Shown here piece by piece: positions 1 to 7,183 of a stretch of DNA of 46,302 nucleotides. The stretch is from Methylococcaceae bacterium (GTDB lineage Bacteria; Pseudomonadota; Gammaproteobacteria; Methylococcales; Methylomonadaceae): the NCBI GenBank assembly GCA_947506155.1, contig CANNNV010000003.1:1-46302 (forward strand), read 5' to 3'. How positions within the stretch are numbered: the first letter of the stretch is position 1; every line of letters begins with the position of its first letter. A program made the translations under genes and the position numbers. The notes beneath the pieces were generated by a model. It was not told where the DNA came from and did not search any database. It worked only from the letters and a program-made list of their open reading frames with translations.

Positions 1-351
1 CCTCACGGGTTGACCGCTTGGAAAGACAAGCACCTAATTTTTTAAAGATAGCAAACGCAATAGGAGCTGCATGAACTGGGTCGGCTAACACCGACGCGCT
101 ATCCCTCCCCGACCTAAAGGACGGGGTATCTCGCGCAAAAACCGATGAATATGTGGCACTAAATAGTCTCCGCCTAGGCAGAGACCAAGCAGGGACAATG
201 CGTTTGCGGCGTGTATTTTTATTTGAATTTTCTTCAACCGGAAATGAGCGCTATAACGGTATGTGCATTATGCTGGGGCGACGGGTTGAATCCATTCAGA
301 TGGAACCATACCGATTTGAAGATTTCTAATAATATTTTTGTGGAGGATGGT
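1..351. other. Hairpin-rich left edge, possible IS200/IS605-type element end
   Basis: No complete gene is supported here. A short frame open from the window edge ends at a TGA at 72-74 and could be the tail of a protein encoded outside the window. It is followed by two tandem stem-loops: GTCGG (80-84) with CCGAC (91-95), and CCCCG (107-111) with CGGGG (122-126), the latter followed by TATCTCGCGC. From memory, this arrangement after a tnpB-like gene is typical of IS200/IS605/IS1341 right ends and their omega-RNA scaffold. A further near-palindrome, GTCTC-c-GCCTAGGC-a-GAGAC, lies at 166-185. The transposase itself is not in view, so the assignment stays tentative. Confidence 0.4.
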
Positions 352-639
352 GTGGATAAATGTTCAGTCTGTGGTTATAAGCGTCATGATCTCGATATCA
401 AATGCCCGGAATGCGGCCATTTTTATTCAAAAATTATCGAGCTCATCGCCGAACAAGAAGCGCAAGAAGAAATGCAAACCTTACGTGGACACTGTAAAAA
501 AATTCTGAATTCAGGAAATGCTAAGCAGGCATTGCTGGCCGAACTGAAGTTGGCACAGGCGGGACTGACAAATAAGGGCAAGTTTGCACTTTTTGTGATT
601 TTCGTTTTTGTATTTGCTTTGGTTGTTTCTGTTTTGTAG
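352..639 (+). CDS. Small zinc-ribbon protein with C-terminal membrane anchor
   Basis: Function not recognised. The protein has two CxxC-type knuckles near its start (CSVCG and CPECG), which together look like one zinc ribbon. A charged Glu/Gln-rich helical stretch follows, and the last roughly 20 residues are a hydrophobic membrane anchor ending at the C-terminus. I chose the GTG at 352 (95 residues) because an excellent GGAGG lies 5 bases upstream and the product then begins right at the zinc ribbon. The same frame stays open to an ATG at 244 and to an upstream start at 211 (142 residues), but that extension does not look like conserved protein. A tail-anchored zinc-ribbon protein could act as a membrane-linked adaptor; this is inference. 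Confidence 0.6.
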   Translation: MDKCSVCGYKRHDLDIKCPECGHFYSKIIELIAEQEAQEEMQTLRGHCKKILNSGNAKQALLAELKLAQAGLTNKGKFALFVIFVFVFALVVSVL

Positions 640-644
640 CACTG

Positions 645-679
645 TAGGATGTGTTGATCAATGCGTTCAGCACACCCTA
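645..679. repeat. REP-like imperfect hairpin between convergent genes
   Basis: An inverted repeat TAGGATGTGTTGA / TCAGCACACCCTA, with one mismatch, one G-T pair and a 9-base loop, sits between two convergent genes. The sequence resembles the short palindromic repeats of the type 'GGTGTGCTGAACG' found dispersed in many proteobacterial genomes. It may also act as a bidirectional terminator, although no T-run follows. Only one copy is visible in the window. Confidence 0.5.
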
Positions 680-695
680 TGATCCCTGCAAACTG

Positions 696-1019
696 TTATC
701 TTTCTAATAGATTGAGCTTGCCTTCTTTTCCATTCCACTCATCAGCATCGGGCAAAGCCGATTGCACATCAGTAATGACCGGCCATAACTTGGCCAATTC
801 TGCATTTAATGCGATAAAAACGTCTTGACCTTCCGGTAATTCATCTTCTGCAAAAATTGCGTTGGCAGGGCATTCAGGCTCGCATAAGGTGCAATCTATA
901 CATTCATCCGGGTCAATAACTAGAAAATTAGGGCCTTCATGAAAGCAATCTACAGGACATACATCGACACAATCAGTAAATTTGCATTTAATACAGTTTT
1001 CGGTGACTACAAAAGTCAT
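696..1019 (-). CDS. fdxA: 7Fe-8S ferredoxin FdxA
   Basis: A 107-residue soluble ferredoxin. The N-terminal part carries C-x2-C-x4-C-x3-CP, where the spacing after the second Cys is typical of a [3Fe-4S]/[4Fe-4S] seven-iron ferredoxin. A second [12 protein letters not shown] cluster supplies the other [4Fe-4S] ligands. The acidic C-terminal extension of about 45 residues (ending near NLLER) is characteristic of FdxA from Azotobacter, Pseudomonas and relatives. It carries low-potential electrons in the cytoplasm; its redox partners cannot be told from context. It is a short single gene downstream of a CYTH-domain gene and converges on the zinc-ribbon gene. The length is normal and all cluster ligands are present. 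Confidence 0.93.
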   Translation of the reverse strand: MTFVVTENCIKCKFTDCVDVCPVDCFHEGPNFLVIDPDECIDCTLCEPECPANAIFAEDELPEGQDVFIALNAELAKLWPVITDVQSALPDADEWNGKEGKLNLLER

Positions 1020-1110
1020 AATTATTACCCGGAAAGTTTATTTTAATTAAAAACATCATTTTAACAGAAAGCCAGACACGATTGAATGCCAAGTTTGTTA
1101 AAGACAGTAT

Positions 1111-1593
1111 TTAGCTGGTTTTTTCAGACCATTCTGAATAAGGATGTATTGCAAGATTGTTGTTGTAATAACGCAAATCATCGGTAACTTCCAAACCTAG
1201 CCAAAGTGGTTTTGCAAAAGAAAAACCTGTTGTAGCCAATTCAATTTCAGCGACTATCAAGCCCTGATTGTCGCCTTCAAACTCATCTATTTCCCAAACA
1301 TGGCCCTCATTAGTGACAAAATGACGAGTTTTTTCGATTAACGGTTTTTTGCAAAGATAGGTTAATATCTCGTTGGCATCCTTCATCGGAATTTCATATT
1401 CGTATTCATGCCGGTGAGTGCCGATCGTTGCCGTTTTTATGTTCAACCAGGCATGGTCATTGCTGATGCGTACCCGGATTGAACTGGTTGGTTGGGAGCT
1501 TAAATAACCTTGTCGATATTTTACCGAATGACTAACGTGTTTACGCCAGTCATCGTTGGCGAGTAAAAATTTATGTTCTATTTCTATGGCCAT
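1111..1593 (-). CDS. CYTH-domain protein (triphosphate tunnel metalloenzyme)
   Basis: A 160-residue protein that starts with the CYTH signature ExExK (EIEHK, residues 4-8), the metal and triphosphate binding strand of triphosphate tunnel enzymes. Alternating Arg/Lys and Glu strands follow (RQGYL, RVRIS, KTRH, WEIDEFEG, EIEL), as expected for the eight-stranded tunnel. Single-domain bacterial members of this subgroup generally hydrolyse inorganic triphosphate; a few are class IV adenylate cyclases. Substrate cannot be decided from sequence alone. No HD or CHAD domain is fused. The gene lies just downstream of yacG and may be co-transcribed with it. Confidence 0.88.
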   Translation of the reverse strand: MAIEIEHKFLLANDDWRKHVSHSVKYRQGYLSSQPTSSIRVRISNDHAWLNIKTATIGTHRHEYEYEIPMKDANEILTYLCKKPLIEKTRHFVTNEGHVWEIDEFEGDNQGLIVAEIELATTGFSFAKPLWLGLEVTDDLRYYNNNLAIHPYSEWSEKTS

Positions 1594-1620
1594 GATTGAA
1601 TTTTTTAAAGTAGTGAGTAG

Positions 1621-1815
1621 TTAATGGAAAAAAAAACTCTCATCCTCGCTTTCCAGCGCTAAGGATTCTCCGGGAATCCTCTTTTCTTCCATAGCCCATT
1701 CTCCTAAATCTATCAATTTACAGCGCTCGGAGCAAAAGGGTTTCGAGCGCTGTTCAGCAACCCAAAGCACTGAACTGTGACAGTTAGGGCATTTGACACG
1801 AAGTAGCGTCTGCAT
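1621..1815 (-). CDS. yacG: DNA gyrase inhibitor / zinc-ribbon protein YacG
   Basis: A 64-residue protein with a zinc finger formed by C9-x2-C12 and C28-x3-C32 (CPNC...FCSERC), followed by the family signature [13 protein letters not shown] and an acidic tail. YacG in E. coli binds GyrB and inhibits gyrase. The chosen ATG shares its A with the TGA of zapD (TGATG), indicating translational coupling. The same frame could start five codons earlier, but the protein would then be longer than usual and overlap zapD further. The coaE-zapD-yacG order is the standard gammaproteobacterial arrangement. Confidence 0.92.
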   Translation of the reverse strand: MQTLLRVKCPNCHSSVLWVAEQRSKPFCSERCKLIDLGEWAMEEKRIPGESLALESEDESFFFH

Positions 1816-2585
1816 CAGAAGGTGCAGCAAGTTAAGGTGAAAGCAATATTATTTGGGCTTTGCATCGACCGTTTATTATCGGAAGACGGCACCATAAACC
1901 TGATGGTGCAGCGATGTTTGCCACCACTGATTTCTGCAAAGCAGGGTATGGATTTATCCAGGCTGACTCTGAGCAGTTGATGGGGTTGGTTGGTGTCCAG
2001 CAAAAATTGAAAAAAACCAGCTTCAGCAAGCTTTTGAGTGGGGGAACTGCAATTACGTATAAAATTAAGAATTAAGTCAATTGCAATACGAATATCCTCA
2101 AATGGGCTGCTCCAGTGTTCTAGGTCTTTTAAGCGAATAGATTCATTTTGTTCCAGCCAAAAATGGAACTCGGGTAAATCAAAAGAACAGCTACCACCAG
2201 GTATGGAACTGCGTTGAGCGATACTCTGAAACAGATCGCTTTCCATGACTTGATTGCCGATTTTTCCGTTAGTTGCATAGAGTTTTTTGCTAGTTTGGTT
2301 CAGTTTGCTCAGTAATTCTTCTAGTTTTTCAGCATCAACACCTTGATTGTTGGTGATTTTATTGAGCACTTTGGTATGGCGATCGAGTTCTTTCAGTATC
2401 TCTGATTTTAAATTATTGCGTCTGAAAATAGTCATGATATCAAGCAGTACGCTAAGCGCGGCGCGTTTGTCAGCGACGGACTCTCCGGTTAGAAAATGGC
2501 TGAATTGTTGAAACAGCTGTTCTAACCGTATGAAAACCCGGATGCGTTCATTTAAAGGTAATTCATAGGTAATTGTGGTGTTCAC
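1815..2585 (-). CDS. zapD: Cell division protein ZapD
   Basis: A 256-residue cytosolic protein (formerly YacF/DUF1342) that cross-links FtsZ filaments and helps assemble the Z ring. The beginning, [18 protein letters not shown], matches the well-conserved ZapD N-terminus, and the rest is mostly helical as in the family, with a short beta-rich C-terminal part. Translation begins at GTG, only 3 bases downstream of the coaE stop codon, and ends overlapping yacG, so coaE, zapD and yacG form one translationally linked unit. Length matches the family (about 250). Confidence 0.93.
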   Translation of the reverse strand: MNTTITYELPLNERIRVFIRLEQLFQQFSHFLTGESVADKRAALSVLLDIMTIFRRNNLKSEILKELDRHTKVLNKITNNQGVDAEKLEELLSKLNQTSKKLYATNGKIGNQVMESDLFQSIAQRSSIPGGSCSFDLPEFHFWLEQNESIRLKDLEHWSSPFEDIRIAIDLILNFIRNCSSPTQKLAEAGFFQFLLDTNQPHQLLRVSLDKSIPCFAEISGGKHRCTIRFMVPSSDNKRSMQSPNNIAFTLTCCTF

Positions 2586-2588
2586 AGA

Positions 2589-3197
2589 CTAGTTAATCCT
2601 GGCAGGGGCGCTTAATGAAAGGTACAAATTGTGCAGTTTTTTTACTTGTTCTGCAAGTCTATAACCTGTACTTGAGTTATTAATGAGATCGTCGGCTTTT
2701 GATTTTCTGTAAGCTCGCGAGACCTGACTGTTAATTATGAAGTGTATTCTTTCCGTGGTCAGCTTGTCTCGGCTCTGGACGCGCTCAATCTGCGTTTCAA
2801 CAGAACAGTCGATAACCAGTACCCGGTCAATAAGATCAGTCATATTGGTTTCGAATAATAAAGGAATACTGATGATGCAATACGGGGCGCTTAACTGTCC
2901 AAGTTTCACTTGCAAACTAGCATAAATCAACGGATGCAGTATCGATTCAAGCTGTTGCTTTTGTAAAGAATCAGAAAACACCAGATCCCTCAGAGCATTT
3001 CTATTCAGCGAGCCATCCGAATTAAGAATGGTAACGCCAAAGATCTGTTGTATCTGAGACAGAGCTGGCTGTCCTTTTTCAACCAGGCTATGGGCTATTG
3101 CATCGGCATCAAGCACTGGGATATTCAGACCAGAAAAGATTTCAGCAACCGTTGACTTTCCACAGCCTATACCTCCAGTTAGTCCAACTTTTAACAT
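2589..3197 (-). CDS. coaE: Dephospho-CoA kinase
   Basis: A 202-residue kinase for the last step of coenzyme A synthesis: ATP-dependent phosphorylation of the 3'-hydroxyl of dephospho-CoA. The P-loop GLTGGIGCGKST lies at residues 6-17. The DADAIAH substrate motif and the IPLLFE segment of the lid region follow, and then the R-x-R-containing region near VQSRDKL. Length is normal. It lies 4 bases downstream of the prepilin peptidase gene, so a pil-coaE-zapD-yacG transcript is likely, as in Pseudomonas and many relatives. Confidence 0.95.
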   Translation of the reverse strand: MLKVGLTGGIGCGKSTVAEIFSGLNIPVLDADAIAHSLVEKGQPALSQIQQIFGVTILNSDGSLNRNALRDLVFSDSLQKQQLESILHPLIYASLQVKLGQLSAPYCIISIPLLFETNMTDLIDRVLVIDCSVETQIERVQSRDKLTTERIHFIINSQVSRAYRKSKADDLINNSSTGYRLAEQVKKLHNLYLSLSAPARIN

Positions 3198-3201
3198 GAT
3201 A

Positions 3202-4077
3202 TTACAGACCCACTGTGGTCAAATAGAGTTGATTCAACTCAGCGCCCCATAACAGAGTTATCCATCCTGCAGCGGCTAAGTAGGGACCAAAAGGAATAGG
3301 AATATTACGATCGTGTTTGACAAAAACAATCATGGCCGAGCCAACAATGGCACCAACTAGTGAAGATAATAAAATAATAATCGGCAAATATTGCCAACCA
3401 ATCCAAGCACCGAATACAGCTAATAATTTGAAATCACCATAGCCCATGCCTTCTTTGCCGGTTACTAGTTTAAACAGATGAAATACCAGCCAGAGAGCGA
3501 TGTATCCAGCCGCAGCGCCGATGATACTGGCACGAGGATCGATAAACACATTAAACAGGCTTAGACACAGCCCCAGCCAAAGCACGGGCAGGGTGATCGA
3601 GTCAGGTAACAGCTGATGATCTATATCAATGAAAATTAACGCAATCAATGACCAGGTTAGCAGCAGTGCAAAACCAGCCTGAGCTGTGTAGCCAAAATGC
3701 CAAGCCACTAGAACTGAGCTTAGAGCTGTCAAGGCTTCAACAATAGGATAGCGCATTGAAATAGGGCTGTCACATGTTGCACAGCGACCTTTTAAAAAAA
3801 CATAGCTGAGGAGCGGAATATTCTGGTAAGGCTTGATCGGCGTATTACAATCAGGGCAACGAGATAAAGGAAGCACCAAATTGAAAGGTTCTGGCTCTAT
3901 AAATATTTCGAGATTAAGTTGTAAATATTCCGTGCATTCCTTACGCCAGTTTCGTTGCATCATGAGTGGCAATCGATAGATAACCACATTCAAAAAACTG
4001 CCAACCAGCAAGCCGATAACACCAACAAGAGTTACAAATAGGGCGGGGGAATTTAAAAAAATATTAAGCTGTTGCAT
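3202..4077 (-). CDS. pilD: Type IV prepilin peptidase / N-methyltransferase PilD
   Basis: A 291-residue inner-membrane aspartyl protease that removes the leader peptide of type IV pilins and pseudopilins and methylates the new N-terminus. The cytosolic loop has the zinc-binding pair C74-x2-C77 and C99-x2-C102, which marks the bifunctional form with methylase activity. The catalytic aspartates are in FIDID (D151/D153 region) and in the GxGD motif GMGYGD (D215). About eight hydrophobic segments can be seen. The gene follows pilC by 68 bases in the usual pilB-pilC-pilD order. No pilin gene is present in this window. Confidence 0.96.
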   Translation of the reverse strand: MQQLNIFLNSPALFVTLVGVIGLLVGSFLNVVIYRLPLMMQRNWRKECTEYLQLNLEIFIEPEPFNLVLPLSRCPDCNTPIKPYQNIPLLSYVFLKGRCATCDSPISMRYPIVEALTALSSVLVAWHFGYTAQAGFALLLTWSLIALIFIDIDHQLLPDSITLPVLWLGLCLSLFNVFIDPRASIIGAAAGYIALWLVFHLFKLVTGKEGMGYGDFKLLAVFGAWIGWQYLPIIILLSSLVGAIVGSAMIVFVKHDRNIPIPFGPYLAAAGWITLLWGAELNQLYLTTVGL

Positions 4078-4145
4078 GATTTTTTGGCTATATCATTGTT
4101 AATTATGTATTTGTGATTTAGGCGCGTATTAATCATCTGTCGGAT

Positions 4146-5366
4146 TTAACCCACAGCCGCGCCCATTTTAAAGATAGGCAGATACATTGCGACAATCAGG
4201 CCACCGACCAGTATACCTAAAATGACCATGATAATAGGTTCCATCAAGCTGCTCAAATTGTCGACCAAATTATCGACTTCCTCATCGAAAAAATCAGCAA
4301 CTTTTAACAGCATAGTATCCATAGAGCCTGATTCCTCGCCTATAGCCACCATTTGTATAACCATGTGCGGCCAAATATTGGCTTGCTGCATTGCAAATTG
4401 CAGCCGTTGCCCCGTTGCTACTTCTTCACGCATTTTTAACACCGCTTCGGTGTAAATAATATTACCGCAGGCACCGGCCACTGATTCCAATGCTTCTACC
4501 AGCGGCACTCCCGCTGCCGACATAGTGGCTAAAGTTCTGGCAAAACGCGCAACAGCGGATTTGTTTAAAATCATGCCTACTATGGGTAATTTAAGCATGG
4601 TTTTATCCAAGAAATGATTAAATGCCTTAGAGCGTTTTTTGAAATAGCCAAAGGTATAAACTGCGCCGACTACTATGCCCACAACAATATACCACCAGGC
4701 TTGCATCCATTCAGACATGCTGACCACCATTTTAGTAAAGGCAGGCAAATCTGCACCAAAGCTTTTGAACATATCGGAAAACACCGGTACCACAAAAATC
4801 AGTAAGATAGTGGTGACGATAAAGGCCACGACAATGACGGCGATCGGATAGGTCAGCGCCTTTTTGATCTTTTTCTTCATTGACTCGGTTTTTTCTTTGT
4901 AGGTCGCGATCTTGTCCAGCAGTGTTTCCAACACCCCAGCCTGTTCACCTGCGGCAACCAAGTTGCAAAATAGCTCGTCAAAATACAGTGATTTTTTGTT
5001 CAGCGCTTCCGCCAGGGTGTCGCCGCCTTCAATGTCAGCCTTAATACCCATCAATAGCTCTTGCATACTGTGATTATCGTGGCCTTTACCTACAATGTCA
5101 AAAGACTGAACCAAAGGCACGCCCGCTTTAAGCATAGTGGCTAATTGTCTAGCAAAAACCGCTATATCACCCGGCGTGATCGCCTGAATTCTTTTCGAAA
5201 ATAAAGGTTTGGATTTTTTCTTGAATTTAATAACCCGATAGCCCTGCCGCCTCAACTCAGTTTTAGCAATGGACTCGCTTTTTGCCGAAATTATGCCTCC
5301 AGTTTTCTTTTTATTCCTGTCGGTTCCGGCCCAAATGAAATCGATTTGTTCGGTTTGTTCTGACAT
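4146..5366 (-). CDS. pilC: Type IV pilus inner-membrane platform protein PilC
   Basis: A 406-residue polytopic protein with two copies of the T2SSF domain. Each begins with the signature F-RQLATMLKAGVPL / FARTLATMSAAGVPL, at roughly residues 87-102 and 275-290. Three hydrophobic segments near residues 172-196, 222-243 and 375-400 place it in the inner membrane, where it couples the PilB motor to pilin polymerisation. The N-terminal soluble part (residues 1-80) has the usual basic, beta-rich character. The gene follows pilB by only two bases, so the two are co-translated. Length is typical. Confidence 0.96.
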   Translation of the reverse strand: MSEQTEQIDFIWAGTDRNKKKTGGIISAKSESIAKTELRRQGYRVIKFKKKSKPLFSKRIQAITPGDIAVFARQLATMLKAGVPLVQSFDIVGKGHDNHSMQELLMGIKADIEGGDTLAEALNKKSLYFDELFCNLVAAGEQAGVLETLLDKIATYKEKTESMKKKIKKALTYPIAVIVVAFIVTTILLIFVVPVFSDMFKSFGADLPAFTKMVVSMSEWMQAWWYIVVGIVVGAVYTFGYFKKRSKAFNHFLDKTMLKLPIVGMILNKSAVARFARTLATMSAAGVPLVEALESVAGACGNIIYTEAVLKMREEVATGQRLQFAMQQANIWPHMVIQMVAIGEESGSMDTMLLKVADFFDEEVDNLVDNLSSLMEPIIMVILGILVGGLIVAMYLPIFKMGAAVG

Positions 5367-5368
5367 GT

Positions 5369-7078
5369 TTATTCCTTGGTAATTCGATCAATTTCTTCCA
5401 GACTGGTCACGCCCATGCGTACCTTATTTAGCCCGGATCTGCGCAAATCATTAAAACCTTCAGCCAACGCACACTCCGCTAGTTGATCGGTGTTGCCGCC
5501 ATTTAATATCAAGGTACGCATTCTTTCCGTTAATGTCAGGACTTGATAGACACCAACCCGACCTTTATAGCCATTGGTGCAATGCTCACAGCCTATTGCA
5601 CTGAATATTTTAAGGTCTCGCAGCTCTTGTTGTATAAAACCTGCCTCGAGCAGAAGTTTATCGGGAAAGTTGGCCGGTAGTTTACAGTATTCACAGAGTC
5701 GTCGGCCTAAACGTTGCGCCATAATTAAATTAATCGCAGACACAATATTGAAAGCAGGTATGCCCATTTGTAGCAGTCGATTTAAGGTTTGTGGCGCGTC
5801 ATTGGTATGCAGAGTTGAAAGAACTAAATGTCCAGTTTGTGCGGCTTTAACGGCAATTTCAGCCGTTTCCAGATCACGAATTTCACCGACCATGATGATA
5901 TCGGGATCCTGCCGTAAAAAAGCCCGCAACGCGCTGGCAAAAGTTAAGCCGGCTTTAGGATTCATATTGACCTGATTGATACCTTCCACAGTAATTTCAA
6001 CCGGATCTTCAGCAGTGGAAATATTACGCTCAATGGTATTTAGAATATTTAACCCGGTATAGAGAGTAACTGTTTTTCCGCTACCGGTAGGTCCTGTGAC
6101 CAATACTAAACCGTAAGGTTTATTAATCGCTTCAAGAAAAATACGTTGTTGTTCTGGCTCAAAACCCAGTTTTTCTATGCCTAGTTGAGCGCTAGTGGGA
6201 TCGAGAATACGCATTACAACTTTTTCGCCGAACAGTGTGGGGCAGGTATTTACCCGAAAATCAATTGCACGATTTTTAGATAAGGTCATTTTGATGCGGC
6301 CGTCCTGTGGAACCCGGCGTTCAGCAATATCCATTTTAGACATGACTTTAATGCGGGACACGAGTCGACCAGCGATGCTGGCAGGTGGCGTGGCAACTTG
6401 GCGAAGTATGCCATCCGAGCGATAGCGAATACGGAAGATTTTTTCGTAGGGCTCCATGTGAATATCGGATACCCCCTGTTTTATAGAATCCAATAGTATT
6501 TTGTTCACATAACGCACTATCGGCGCATCATCAATATCCGAGTTTACATCAGACTTAGGGGCCTCTTGTTCTCCCCCAGTAATATCCAGATTTTCTAGAT
6601 CCTCGTCCATGTCGGATATTGAAGTATCCGCTGCCTCTAGGGCAACTTCAATGGCTTTACTAAGTTTGTCATCCTCAACCAAAATAGCTTCAGGATTTAG
6701 GCGGCTGTGAAACTTGATGTCATCTAAGGCATTAAAATTAGATGGATCAGATAAAGCAATGAATAGTGTTCGCCCCCGGGTGAAAAGCGGTAGCATATGG
6801 CATTGCCGAATAAACTTTTCACCAAGTAGATTGATAGGAAGTTTACGACAGTCAATTGCATTGAGATCAAAAAATGGTACACCGAACTCAACTGAAGCTT
6901 GGTAAGCTAACGCTTTACTCTCAACGAGCTTATGCGTAACTAAGTAACGTATTAATGGGACTTTGTTTTTTTGTGCCTCGTGACTATAAGATTGCGCGTC
7001 GCTCTCGGTTAACAGACATTTTTTAATCAAGCATTGTATGAGTCCACTAAATTGTAAATCGGTTGATGCGCTAGTCAT
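5369..7078 (-). CDS. pilB: Type IV pilus assembly ATPase PilB
   Basis: A 569-residue hexameric ATPase that powers pilus extension. It has an N-terminal MshEN-like domain (about residues 30-150), an acidic linker, and then the secretion ATPase core. Motifs in the core are Walker A GPTGSGKT (329-336), Walker B with DPDIIMVGEIRD (391-402) and the His box STLHTND (421-427). A C-terminal tetracysteine zinc site follows: CEYC (462-465) and CEHC (497-500). The zinc site is typical of PilB and GspE and absent from retraction ATPases such as PilT. It is the first gene of the pil operon, separated from valS by a terminator. Confidence 0.96.
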   Translation of the reverse strand: MTSASTDLQFSGLIQCLIKKCLLTESDAQSYSHEAQKNKVPLIRYLVTHKLVESKALAYQASVEFGVPFFDLNAIDCRKLPINLLGEKFIRQCHMLPLFTRGRTLFIALSDPSNFNALDDIKFHSRLNPEAILVEDDKLSKAIEVALEAADTSISDMDEDLENLDITGGEQEAPKSDVNSDIDDAPIVRYVNKILLDSIKQGVSDIHMEPYEKIFRIRYRSDGILRQVATPPASIAGRLVSRIKVMSKMDIAERRVPQDGRIKMTLSKNRAIDFRVNTCPTLFGEKVVMRILDPTSAQLGIEKLGFEPEQQRIFLEAINKPYGLVLVTGPTGSGKTVTLYTGLNILNTIERNISTAEDPVEITVEGINQVNMNPKAGLTFASALRAFLRQDPDIIMVGEIRDLETAEIAVKAAQTGHLVLSTLHTNDAPQTLNRLLQMGIPAFNIVSAINLIMAQRLGRRLCEYCKLPANFPDKLLLEAGFIQQELRDLKIFSAIGCEHCTNGYKGRVGVYQVLTLTERMRTLILNGGNTDQLAECALAEGFNDLRRSGLNKVRMGVTSLEEIDRITKE

Positions 7079-7120
7079 GGGATGATTGCTGGTTCCGGTT
7101 GTTTAGGCAAATATAGATGG

Positions 7121-7172
7121 AAAAAATACAAGGTACAAGGCTAGTGAATTAATTCGCCAGCCTTGTACCTTG
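7121..7172 (-). terminator. Rho-independent terminator after valS
   Basis: A perfect 14-base inverted repeat, CAAGGTACAAGGCT (7129-7142) and AGCCTTGTACCTTG (7159-7172) with a 16-base loop, lies just beyond the valS stop codon. Read on the minus strand, the stem is followed by TATTTTTTCC, the expected U-run. It separates valS from the pilB operon, so pilB should have its own promoter in the short stretch between the terminator and its start. Confidence 0.85.
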
Positions 7173-7183
7173 CGCCTGTTTTC

